Below, in pieces: positions 22,270-33,349 of a stretch of DNA of 64,000 nucleotides; positions within the stretch are counted from its first letter, which is position 1, and each line of letters begins with the position of its first letter. The DNA is taken from contig OZ234494.1 of assembly GCA_965153455.1 (NCBI GenBank), positions 20,832,001 through 20,896,000 on the forward strand, read 5' to 3'. Made by a program: the position numbers and the translations under genes. The stretch is from Sphagnum compactum. Lineage: Eukaryota > Bryophyta > Sphagnopsida > Sphagnales. The notes beneath the pieces were generated by a model. That model searched no databases. It had not been told where the DNA came from and saw nothing but the letters and a program-made list of their open reading frames with translations.

Positions 22270-23480
22270 AGCTCAAACACTCATTAAAATATATATTTGG
22301 TTTTTACTGAGTTTCCAATGACAAAAATAACTTGAACCTCAATATCTCTTGCATCTTATGTCCAGAAATTTTGAACAAAACATAAAAGAACTAAAATCAC
22401 GTCCATGAAATATTTTTAAAAAAAAAATTGCTCTAAGTGTTGTTGGAAAGCCCTGGATGAAAGCCCTGGATGAGTAGGATTTCAAGCTGGCAAAGACCTA
22501 GGGTGAGAGAAATATTGAATTTTGAAAAGCTGTTGTCATAAAATCAACATTTTTTTAAAAAAGAAAATTGGATTTCAGACTAATCTATAAAAGGTGTATC
22601 ATTTGCTCTTTTAGAATTCATTCAGTATTGCAATATGTGCTCAACAGCAGAGGCCACAACACTAGTAGCTTTTAATGGAGGCCTGATTTTGTGTGTGTGA
22701 TTTTCTTTGTTTGGATTTTATCATCCTAGCAAGACTGCATTGTTTTTCGTGGATTGGTGTGGCAGACCAGCCAGTGACCACTGCCCTCCCTACATATGTT
22801 GGACAAGTTCAACCAGTCCTGATTCTAGGTCTTTCAGGCCATCTGGTGCCCCTGGGGGTACTCACTTTCTTAATTGGTGGATTGTGTTGGGTAAAGCCGC
22901 AAATGGATGGGGGACATTCTCAAAATTACTGACCTAAAAAGATTTTAGTCTTAAGGAGTATAATCCCTAGGTATGGCTTTTCAATGATGGTAAATTGTGG
23001 ATATACAATGCATTCCAAATACAGTATGAAGTTTCTTGGTGTGCATTTGGGCACTTATTACATTGGAAGGGTTGGTTAGCAAGGGGTTGTTCTATCAATC
23101 CAACCTCACAAACCCACTTGTTTCCTTTGGTTCTTTTCAAAACACATCCCACAAATTTGCAATCGAACCCATTCCAAGAAAATCCCATGGGAAAATGTAT
23201 AAAAACCCAGGTAATAATATAGTATTTCTAGATGTGTCCCACTACTGCACATGGACCCATTTCAAGCAAAGCCCATGGGAAAATGTCCAAAAAAACCAGG
23301 TGGAAAAAAGTACCAAAGTAATAACATACTAGAAGCCCATGCCATTTCTTCATATCTGAAAAGAAGGCATGAGCACTGTGTTTACTTTAACTCAGAAGTG
23401 TGCCAAAAGTCAATGGAAGCTGCACCAGAAAATATGGCAGATAATTAGAGGTGCTGCAGACAATTCCACATTGGGCCTGT
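22270..23480. other. Copy-2-specific sequence, no recognisable gene
   Basis: No counterpart in copy 1. Frames of 70-80 codons at 22693-22937 are open on two frames at once and not recognised. 23175-23330 holds an imperfect tandem duplication with an offset of about 88 bp, marked by 'cccatgggaaaatgt' at 23184 and 23272. Confidence 0.45.
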
Positions 23481-23484
23481 TGTC

Positions 23485-24870
23485 CTTCTGTTAGAGGCGT
23501 GCAAAATGAACACAGAGTATGTTCAACACCCAACCTTGGCTAAGTACATGGTAAACATGTGAATCATGTTTAACATGTGCAACACACTACCTGGAATTTG
23601 TGTTAAAAACCACCCAAGTTTGTCTATTTACCAAGAGATCAGAGAGTCTCCATATGTATCCACAAATGACACTTCCAAGGACCGTTCTCTGGAATTATAA
23701 GGTCTATAGCTTGGTGACCAAGATCATGCCACCTGTTTTGAAAACTTTACACCTAGTGAAAATAGTGATTTGCCAGGGTTTCCAATCTTCCATAATTTTA
23801 AATCAAAAGAGAATTTGTTATGAGCTTCCAACGTGCTGATCAATTGTCCCACAAGGAACCAAAAGGCCCAAGCATGCAAACACCAGGCTCACCCATGTCA
23901 GTCCCTATATCCTTGGTGTTTGGAAAGAGTTGCAGCCCACGTCCACGTACTTTTGGAACCCTGCTATATTTTGGCAACATGCTCTAAGCTATGGTCTATA
24001 TCTGGCAATGTTTACTTCTTTTTTCCTCAAAATATGGCAACTTTGTGGTCTTTTTCACCAAACGACCTTTCCTGGAGTCACAACACTTTTCATTTGTTGC
24101 CAAGTGGCCATATTTCGCCCCAAAAAGAACACTATTCACGAACAGGGGTCTTTCGTTTCAATTTTGTGATATCAAAAATTTGGTGAAATTTTCCAACAAA
24201 TTAGAAAAATCAATTAAATTTACAGTAGACAAACAAAAGTCTTCCAACAAAAACCTGTTCATGAAGATTGTCTATATTTGTATTCATTCAAATGACCAAA
24301 AATCACAAATTCATTTCATGCCTGCAACCTGGTGGTTTTTCCAATTTTTTTAATTAAAAAAAATGACAAAATTTTGCTGAGAATTCGCATGTTACACTGA
24401 AAAGCATGTTTTTCCAAAACTATTGTCAATTGTTTTTGCAAAATAGCAAATAATCACCCAAAAAATATAAAATCTAGTTCCTAAACCTTAAATCTCAATG
24501 CAAACTAGCTTGGTACTTAACTCCATTGCACACTAGATTAGCACAGTAAACAATTTATCCATAACTAAGCCTGCTTAATTTCTTGTTCAACATCTAGATC
24601 ACAGTTCTGTCGACCCAGAAGCCAGAAAGCATTCCATGTCTCTGGATACGATTTTATTAATCCTTCTTTATTTAATGTCCAATACCAAGGGAGGGCACTG
24701 AGTGTGAGAAGATGTTAAATCAGCCAAAGAAATCAAATGTGGGCCAAAGCTTAACAATAAACTGAAATTTATGGATGCTTTGTTCACAATGCAAAATCAA
24801 TTGCCCAAACAATTAAATATTGAAGTATCAACACGTAACTATACCCTTGCCATGGCTTAACTTGAAACCT
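23485..24870. repeat. Mosaic repeat blocks, copy 2
   Basis: Successive matches to copy-1 segments: 23485-23640 to the 13.0-kb array (one unit only), 23740-23960 to 1260-1480, 23950-24560 to 2440-3190, and 24588-24870 to 5440-5730. All are plus-orientation and diverged. No conserved frame. Confidence 0.7.
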
Positions 24871-25009
24871 ATGCTTTGAGCCACAACATCATCATGCTTA
24901 TCTTCCTTCTTTGACCCTTCTATGGTTTTATTACTCCTCCTTTATTTGATGTTTGCCTAAGCTTTTTGAGCTACAACGTCATCATGTTTATGTTGCTTCT
25001 TTGTTCCAG

Positions 25010-25189
25010 GAGAAATTGGAAGGTCAGCATTCAGCAGCGGAGCTCGGCGAAACGACCAACAAGCGTTTCCTGTAGGGGATGATATTGAAGAGCTGGGGAT
25101 CGGAATTCCCGAGCGTTTTCTTCGCCACTTTGACACCCGTCAGGCTATGGGGACGTGAGTATACCACAAGCTCGTCCCAAGAAGACCCG
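25010..25189 (+). other. Conserved 5' exon of zinc-finger gene, copy 2
   Basis: An exon of 180 nt bounded by TTGTTCCAG before 25010 and CCCG/GTGAGT after 25189, homologous to 14060-14240. A second potential donor (GGAC/GTGAGT) lies at 25154. In one frame it is open up to a TGA next to that inner donor. Probably untranslated leader; the preserved splice sites are the main evidence. Confidence 0.5.
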
Positions 25190-26519
25190 GTGAGTCAATT
25201 TCTGGAATTCAGTACTAGGGGGACTTGAGGTTCAATGAGCTTTACTAAGAAACTACACGGGCCTGTTTTTGGCTTCAAGTGCGCTCATTCGTTTTGGATA
25301 TTGAAGGTAGAATTTAAGGTAGACATATAAGAAGCCGTTAAGTTTTGCTCCTTGCAGTAGGATTCGATTCTTGTACAGAAAATCATACTGTAGACAGCGA
25401 GAAGGCTCGAACCAAGTTAGGAATTATACGGCTACTTGGAGATCTTGATCAAGAGAAATAGTAGGTTGAGTTTTGAGCCTCAGAAACTTGAAAATGAAGT
25501 AGAGGTTTCTTGCAGTCGTGAATGATGTTGATGCTGGTCCTATTTCTAGTTCTAACACAAGTGGAAATTCTCAGAAGCCTTGCCGCATAGAGACCTCAGT
25601 TGCAAGTATAGAGTGAAATTTGGACTGATGCCAGGTTCAACTTTTGTCAGGAGGTCAGAGCAGGTCAGGGGCGTGTATGGCTCTCTGACATACAATGTTT
25701 GAGATAAGGCCATAGAATGCTCAGATCTGGTTCTCTTCAGTCTGGGGGATCAAAAGGCGAGTTTGGATGAGTTGGAGCCAGTGAAGACTTATTGTTTGCT
25801 GGCAGTATTGGAACAGACAGAGGAAGCTCTAGAAACTATGCAGAGGATCTCCAGGATCTCATTGGATCCCAATTAATGATGTGTGATTTGTAAGGTGGGT
25901 ATAAACTTGACTTCACACCCATATGGCATTCTCTCATGTTATTGTACATGTTGCACATGGATAATATCTTTTTTCATCGAACTTGTTACAGATCATGCAA
26001 GAAGAAGTTTGTTGGGTTGAACTGAGTAGGTTGAGGCATCCTGAATGTTTTGTAGTCTCCATATCAGCCATAGTAACTTGGCTGGGCTGTTCAATCACAT
26101 TAGGGCCAAAACTGTTTGCAACTTGAATTTTGATCATGTTGGCAAGGCCCTGTGTTGTTACTCACATTTTCTTGCAGAAGTTCTGTCACATGTCTCCAAA
26201 GACTTTGGAATACTCACCAATTTATACAGGATTCTGCTCTAGAAAAAATCCAGCTAACTATGGGTGCTTGATTTTGACAGCTCAAAAGTGTGATCTGTTA
26301 TATCTGTGCCAAATGTGATGGGTGCATGTTTTGCCACAAGCTCTTAACTGATTGTTTCAAGAGGCAGCCTATGATCATTTCCAAAAAATATTAAGTCCAC
26401 AACATTGTCATATACTTCTATATGAAGTTAGACACACTCAAGGTAGCAGATAACTTATAATAATTTCTGGTGGGTAAATTGTGAAGTAGTTGCAGCATCT
26501 TTGCATTCTGGTTGTCATC

Positions 26520-27824
26520 ATGAAGGAGAGTACCATGACATATGCCAGGGAGACGTGGACTGACCAGTATGAAGATGATGAATATGATGAATTGTTGATG
26601 GAGTGCTATCAAAAATGCCAACTGCCCAAGAAACCAGACCAGACTTGTCATAAATGGCAATGCCTGTATTGCAAAAACGTCTTTCAAGGCAGGCCTGGTC
26701 TTAACTATCATCCACATAAGGGGTGTCCTACTGTGGGCCACTGTTTGGAGATGTATCCAATCTTGAGAAAAGGCCAACGGCTTGTGGTGAAAGGCTTGTT
26801 AGGTAAATGCAAATGTTTCATGAATCTGAGAAAGGAAGATGGCAAGCTTGATACTCTCCACAATGTGCATAAATTGGACATTGTGCCTGAGATGAATGCA
26901 CATGCACAGGAGTTATTTGCAATGGCCCCTGCAAGCACACTTGATGCCTTGTCAGAGGTCAGGGGGAAATCATCCAATAGCGGAATTGACCATCTGGATA
27001 CCGTGGATGTACCTGAAGGGACCAAAACTAGTTGTATGGATGGACTTCCTACAGTGCCCATGAATTGCAAGGAAGTGGAGGTGGAGGCCAAAGAGGAGTT
27101 TAGTCACAATACCAGATTTGCAGGAGAAAAGCATGGAAATGTACATCAAGTAAAGTGGAAGAGGGACTTTGTGCATGAGTACTACACCATAGAAGATAAG
27201 GAATGGAATTGGTCACCTGCTTTTCTCCTACTTAAAGATTCCCCCCTCCAATCTGCCATTGGTTTCCGTCGTCCTTGGCATCACACAATTGAGAAATGAC
27301 TTTTGGTTATGGAGTACCTCAAATGACGCAGAGACAATTGGCTTGAAACCTTTGACCTCCCTCCTATTGTGTTGGCCTTGAAGGCCACATGGCACTTTCA
27401 TTTTGGCCCTGCTAGTTATGTGTCAGATATTATGCTTTCAGCATTGAAGGACACTTTGGTACGTGTGAGTCAAGAAAGGGTTTTGGTAATGAACTATCAT
27501 GGACACAACGCATGATGTGTGAGTGGGGTGCAATGTTTCTGACAGGACCTGGCCTAAAGGGTCAGGAACAAAAACTTGCAAATGATATTGCCTCCTTCAA
27601 GGCTCCTTTAGAGAGTCCTGTGCACCAAGAAGTGGTTAAGAGGCTCTTTGATTGTTTTGTTGCCATTGCTCATCGTGGAATGGAGGACATGGCATGTCTT
27701 CATGCTGATTATTTGAAAGTGATGTGGATCGGAGGCAGTGATGATGAAAAGGAAAAGGCGATAAAATGTTGGAGGACATCTCTGCGCCATAGGGAAACAG
27801 GTTTCATGGCTGAACACCACTTAG
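26520..27824 (+). pseudogene. C2HC zinc-finger ORF, copy 2 (stops and frameshift)
   Basis: Homologue of 15982-17257 with the same start (MKES..YARETW), the acidic YEDDEY stretch and a C-x2-C-x12-H-x4-C knuckle. The frame is open to 27299, where the conserved RPW-HTIE segment runs into a TGA, with a second TGA at about 27324. The frame then continues through VLALKATWHFHFG to a shift near 27490-27512, and reopens to the donor TTAG/GTGAGT at 27824, phase 1 as in copy 1. The central region (about 26840-27170) is more diverged than the finger and the C-terminal blocks. It appears inactivated unless stops are removed by splicing. Confidence 0.6.
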
Positions 27825-28133
27825 GTGAGTACTCCCCACTATGTCTGTGGTAGGTTCATGCATATTTTGGTTAGAATTGCTAACACACAAGAACAGGGAA
27901 GTATATGAGGTTTTTACGCTTCCACCTCAAAAGATTGTGTCATGATGTTTGGTGCTAGGGACCTTCAGCCTCTACAGGTGTGGATCCTGTTTGTAGATCT
28001 ATAGGGAGCTTCACCCATGCCAGATTTTAAGCTGTCTTCAAGCATTGTGTATATGGTCTTTGATATAAGAGTAAAATAACTAGCCCAGCCTGTAGGGACA
28101 TGTTTTTCACTCAGAACTTTGCAATTTGTGTAG

Positions 28134-28614
28134 GTAACTCAGTGGAGATGATGAAGGCAAAAGCAGAATTGAGATCAGTTATGCAACGTGCTATCAAGGA
28201 AATAAATTGTTCCATGGTCAAAGTCTCAGATAGACACCAAGTACTTAATGGAGAAGTTGATAGTTGTGGAAGAGGCTCACTTCACGGTACAGTAGTTGCC
28301 AAAAATTTGGAGAAGCTTGAACATTCACAACGGGGCAAAGGAATATCTCAGTTGGATTCTCTTTCTCACACTCAATTGGATACAGGCAGAAAGCTTGAAG
28401 ACATCAACTTAGGCACTGTGGAGAGCACATTATTGTCAAAAACTCGTCTCCTAGTTGGGGTGGGGACAGAGGATTCAGATCTCCAATTTGAGATGCAAGA
28501 TTCATGTGTTGTTGGCAACCACAAACCCTCCTTGCAAGACTTTTCAAACACTATCAATGGTCACAAGTGGGTGGAGAGTGCACCCACATCTCAAACATAT
28601 GCTGGAGGTGAATG
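28134..28614 (+). pseudogene. Middle exon between zinc-finger and Ulp1 domains, copy 2
   Basis: Acceptor GCAATTTGTGTAG precedes 28134. Joining in phase 1 to the 27824 donor makes a continuous frame (..HLG/NSVEMMKAKAEL..) of about 160 codons rich in Ser, Thr and Lys, with no recognised domain. Two candidate donors lie near the end, GGAG/GTGAAT at 28608 and AATG/GTAATA at 28615. The intron would be 27825-28133 (309 nt). No counterpart exists downstream of copy 1, whose sequence diverges after about 17380. Confidence 0.45.
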
Positions 28615-28859
28615 GTAATACTTGAACTGGCAACTTGAATTGTTGTCAACTCATTGCACTTGTATATTTGAATGCTTACAATTACACGTTGATCATCAGG
28701 TAAATGTGTGACATGGCAGATTGGAGATAAGATGTGAATTATAGTCAACACCTATGTAATCACCATCTTTAATTCAATTGTACCTTGGCATCTCTTTGGT
28801 AATTACTTGCAAATTCATGTGTGATCCTTCATTTGACATTGATGTATTGTGGTTAGGGG

Positions 28860-30053
28860 GATGCCATGGAATAATGAACCCAACATTCTCAACCACGAAG
28901 TCATCTTTTCAAGGGAACTCATCTTGAGAATGCTTTGAGGATATCAACTTTGACACCTTTGACATGTGAGCACGGCATCATCAATGATGAATTGATGTTC
29001 TGGTTTTTTGCTTACTATCAAACATATGGCCCTCAAAAGGCTTTCAAGGAGTGTCATATTGCCAATTCATTCACTTGGCAACACCTTACCAATCATGTAT
29101 TGGAACATGGAACTACTGAGCCTCCTTGAAGGCCTTTGTGGAAAAAAGGTTGCAGTGTGGAATTACTGAGGCCTCACAATTTAACACACTTATTGTTCCT
29201 ATAAATGACTCCCAACATTGGAGTCTCATGATACTAGAAAGGGAGAAATACTACCACATGAACTCCAAACCAGATTACAATGCCCATAACAACTTGGAAA
29301 TGAAGACTCTATTTGGAAAATGTTGGGAAATTATGCAAGGCAAGTGCAATGAGGACATGGTGGATGCCCCAAACCATTTGAGAAAGCACAATAAGTGGGT
29401 GCAAACAAATGTGCCAACACAAAAAGGGTCTTGGGAGTGTGGTTGGTTTGTGTTTAAGTATTTTGTCATGTACCTTGAACAGAGGTTTGTTGAGCCAAAA
29501 AGGGAGGGGCTTGAATTGGTAAGCAACACACTGTGCACGACCTCCTTCACAGGTGTATATAGGTTTTTTGTTGCAAGTTGAGGGTTATGGTTTGAGATTA
29601 TTTGTGGAATTTTTGCTATTTTTACCTCATGAGGCTTGATACAAGACTGGATAGCAGGTGCAATTCACAAAAGATTGGTTTGACTATGATGATGCCATTG
29701 CTATGCAAAGATGGCTTGTGGATGCCATTCAGAAAGAAACATGCCATATCCGAGTTTCTGTCAATCCTCTGAGGATCAAAGGCCATGCATTGCACAGGGA
29801 GTTTGAAGAGAACACTGGCAGCAGAAACTTGCATGATTATGGCAATGCACCACAGATGAAGGCATATACACAAACCTCACTTGCCATGGGCCTTCCAAAT
29901 ATATCCAATGCCTTGTTAGGACTGACAGGGGCATCATCCAGGAGAGAAATAAGCTCAATGCATACCATGGATGTGATTGAAGGGACCAAAACTCTTCCTG
30001 TAGTGTTCATGGACCAAGAGCTATTGGAGCTGGATTATAATGGGTGGGATTTC
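28860..30053 (+). pseudogene. Ulp1/C48-type cysteine protease domain, copy 2
   Basis: Two exons. The first (to donor TTG/GTAAGC at 29518) has VIFSRELIL.., then GIINDELMFWFF (the W-x-N-D-x-x-I-N-like entry helix of Ulp1), then SQHWSLMIL with the catalytic His at 29216, YYHMNSK with Asn at 29261 where Ulp1 normally has Asp, and TQKGSWECGW with Gln at 29420 and Cys at 29438. Gln-to-Cys spacing is six, as in Ulp1. The second exon starts at 29658 after CAG in phase 0 and reads VQFTKDWFDYDDAIAMQRWL.. to a stop at 30054. Two apparent frameshifts (near 28930 and 29120) suggest decay. Such proteases cleave SUMO-like modifiers, and transposons, notably some Mutator-like elements, are known to carry C48 domains. 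Function here is inferred. Confidence 0.65.
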
Positions 30054-30439
30054 TGACATGGTACACCCTAAAGTCTTCTTATGTGCAAGCCAGTGGAAGA
30101 TGTCAAAGTTTACAGTAAGCCCATCCAGCTCTTATGTAAATAGACTACAGGCTACAGATTTCCCTGATGAACCCTGCTTCTGTTTGATAATAAGTCACAC
30201 ATTTCAGATATGTTTCCATGATTGTGAAAAGCCACATGATCCTGTGGCGGTGCAAACACCTAATTCCCAAGGGCTGAAAGTGTTCCCCACTCTCATGGCC
30301 ATTCATTGACCCTGCTAGCTTCAGTCCCCCTCTGAATTCAACCCCTATTTCTTACTGTAAATGAACTGCTAACTTGCATCACCCTCCACCTCTCTTTCAT
30401 GTTGGAATTTTATTTTGACTGTTCATTGAATTTTTGTTG

Positions 30440-31150
30440 TTTGATTCTGTAGTGAATTGAATTTAGCAAAAATTCATGTGATTGAGTCAGACCTTGTTGT
30501 GTGAGCAGAAGCTGATTATAATTTGAGACTTCTGTGAAGGGACAAGATGTGGGTAAGTTTCCCTTATGGTATTTGGAAATGAACAGGTGCAGACCCTGCA
30601 AGGCTGGAAGTGGTTGTCTTCCTTCACCATCTTGTCATGAAGTTCATGGAAGTCATTTCCTTTCCCCTCCAAGTTGTCTGCTTTTTCCCTACTTGCACAG
30701 GTGAAGCTATATTAACACACATATATGATTTGTTTCTTGTAGATACCAAATTGGACCAAGGGAAGTTTTTGGACCTAAAAGCATGTGTGGAGAAGCTATT
30801 GCACAAGTGCCACCAAAATTTGTGTGATGATAGCCGTCAATGATGTATGACTGCAGTTTGAAGGACATTCAGAAACTGTGAGTTTCTTCCCATACCCTTG
30901 ACATACCAATTGAAGTGAAGAAATCTAAGCCTAAGAAATTTATTCACCAAATTTTCCTCCATGGAAATGTAGTTTCACTTGAGTTAAACACAGTCTACTA
31001 AATTCTTGTGCAGTCTAGCCAGCTGTAATGATGTTACTTATGACACTGGGCATGTCTAGCAGGCAGATGCAGATATGGGCAAACCAGACATGTGATTTGT
31101 GAATCAAAGAGTTACATTTCACAGCATTCTGTGAAGACTAATGATTACAT
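30440..31150. repeat. 3' block of the unit (partner about 38510-39630)
   Basis: Collinear match to about 38510-39630 with shared 'gacatgatgtgggtaa/gacaagatgtgggtaa', 'ttcctttcccc/ctcctttccct', 'aaattggac', 'tgatgt.tgactgcagtt', 'taagaaat.tattcacca' and 'ggcatgtctagcaggc.gatgcag'. The partner continues into the 18.3-kb repeat family on its left, so these pieces were once contiguous downstream of the ZnF/Ulp1 gene. Confidence 0.75.
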
Positions 31151-31159
31151 TTTAAGTAC

Positions 31160-32220
31160 AAGAAAGCTAATTCTAAAATTATCATGATTTTTCAGTTTTG
31201 GTTGTTGCAGGAGTGATTCCATATAAATCTATGCAATAGAAGTTTATTACTTGCAAAAACTATTGTTAAAACAAGAGTGGTGAAAGAAAGAAGGGGAAAT
31301 TGATGCACAATAAGTAAGGGGTAGTGGTGTGAGGATGGCCAATCTAAATCTGCTGAGTGGAATCCAGTTAACTTTGCAGACCAGCGACTGAGAAAGCAAA
31401 GCTTGTGGTGTAAGGAAGTGGAAGACTGTTAAGGCTGAAAGACAGATTACAGATCTCGAAACTCTCCATAGATTCTTTGGACTGCTTTTCTGCATGAGCA
31501 CCATGTCTGGGAATTTATCCATATCCTCCTAAAACATACCTAAGGCTATTAGGTCTATAATATGACTGGCAGCAGCAAGTTCAGAACCCAAATGTCTCGC
31601 CCAAATTATGACCTACTGGCTGTTTGCAAAAGACCCATGGCGAGGTATTAATTCATGTACATGGGACAAGATCATGGGTACTCTTTAATAACGTGGCCAG
31701 AATTCGGGTTGAGAACCCTCTGTTTCGTGGAAACAGGAGACTAGTGACGAAAAAAAGGATTAATTTCAACACAGTGAATAAACAACGCTCGAAACTCTCT
31801 GCTGCTTCAAAACAGGTCCAAAAAGAAGTCTGAACGTTTGAAACGCTCAGTTTTATTATCTCCAGGCACAGCACACCAGCGCCCTGCATTTATATGCTGC
31901 TTTTGTTAGAGCATCTCCAGCGGTGCACTGGAAGATGGCCTGCATGCCATGTTTTCACATCCAAATTTTGTGTTAAAAGGCTTTTCCTCCCCACCCATAA
32001 ATTCTAAATACCAAACATTAAGATCACACGTGGGCCAATTAGTGAGACCAGCCAATCAGTAGCAGAAAGTGTGTGGGTAGTAAATGCAAACACCCAACTA
32101 GTAGGAGTAATTTTTCAAACCCCTGCAAAACTTTATTTATAAGCACACCACATATTCGAAAAATGTACAAAGGTATCGGGAAGTAAAAATGAGAATGTAA
32201 AGGATGTCAAAGTCAACTCA
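31160..32220. other. No recognisable gene
   Basis: Moderately AT-rich, with frames of 70-90 codons on both strands that overlap one another and resemble nothing known to me. At 31911 a 'gagcatctccagcgg' stretch follows TTA, as in some plant Harbinger-type termini, but no inverted partner was found. Confidence 0.4.
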
Positions 32221-32229
32221 AACTAGATG

Positions 32230-33340
32230 TCAAAATCTTTCAATCTCAACAACCATCTGCCTGTAATCGGTCTGCTGTGGCAATGGGGGTTGTTTGTTGG
32301 AGGAGTCAAAGTTAGGAAGTAGCCAAGCCTACCGCTACCACCCAAGATGAAGGATGCTTACATCTGTTATAGTGTAATTGATAAAAAATTATGAAGAAAA
32401 GTAACCAAGGCAAAAAGAAAGGGACCTTTTGATCTTTTGAAGCTTCAAATGGCATTGGCACAATCTTGTAAGAACACATCAATTTGTTTGTGAAGAAACA
32501 AACAAACTCAAATACCTCGATTACCAAAGGAAGGAATTGATCAATGGGGTGTCAGTTATAATAGCTCATTTCGTAGGCTTGAGCTGCATCAAAGGCAACA
32601 AATCCTTGAGTTGTACCAGATTGGGAAGTAAATCCACATACGTCGGGTTGATAATAACAACATTAGCTAAGGTGCGAATACCATCTTTGGTGAGCACAAT
32701 GTCAATTTGTCAATGAAAGGAGTTAAACATGGGTGAAGGAAGCACATGTAATTGTTCTCATCCCACATGAAAGCCTGCATCTCATGCAATGGAAGCAAAA
32801 ACGTTATGAACTACATAATGGGTTCTTGTACATTGATTGCCATGAGCGTTACACAAAAGGTGGATACCCATAGGGTCAATGGGGTGTGTGTATACACATC
32901 AAGGGAGGCCTACAATTGAAGAATGTGGTAGTCCAAGCCATATCTGAAGTGATGGGGAAAAAATTGGACATGATAAATAGAAGGCTAAGAAGATTAGTCT
33001 AGCCATAAGCCAAGTGCCCACCCCAAGGCCAAAACATGATAAAATTTGAGCACGATGGGCTTCAGGTATCGTGTTGTAAAGCATGTTAAAAAAGATATGA
33101 TGGTGTAGATGCTCCAAAATGGAATTATGAAGTTGAATCATTTGATGTTTAATGAATTGTTCAAAAAGAAGAAGACACGCACGTGCTAAGGGTGGTAGAA
33201 GATCACATGTCGCCTTGAAATGTTATTGGAAAAGGAAAATGTTGTTGTCAACCCATGCTAAGGCTTCAAGAAGGAAAGGACGTCAATCAATCATAAACCT
33301 AGTAGTTATGATTGAACCTACAAGGGCCCAGTTCCCTAAA
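32230..33340 (-). mobile_element. Decayed non-LTR reverse-transcriptase ORF, fragment B (3' half)
   Basis: Minus-strand pieces line up in order with the C-terminal half of the family seen at 6960-7850. HRAQILSCFGLGVGTWL lies at about 33055, then GIHLLCNAHG with ..TRTH, then DAGFHVG, then DIVLTKDGIRTLANVV at about 32700, then a shifted-frame IEVFEFVCFFTNK to CKHPSSWVVAVGLATS at about 32515-32312. The Gly/His/Cys-rich segment and the D-V-L-T-x-D-G-x-R-T-L block are characteristic. In-frame stops and shifts make it inactive. Family assignment is from remembered protein patterns. Confidence 0.6.
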
Positions 33341-33349
33341 TAGGCTATT

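Noticed and set aside
22693-22937. Two overlapping plus-strand frames of 76-79 codons
   Set aside because: Both frames of the same stretch are open, neither is recognisable, and there is no partner in copy 1 to test conservation.
31909-31935. Harbinger-like terminus (TTA followed by gagcatctccagc)
   Set aside because: No inverted counterpart with a matching target duplication was found in the window, so it stays a resemblance.
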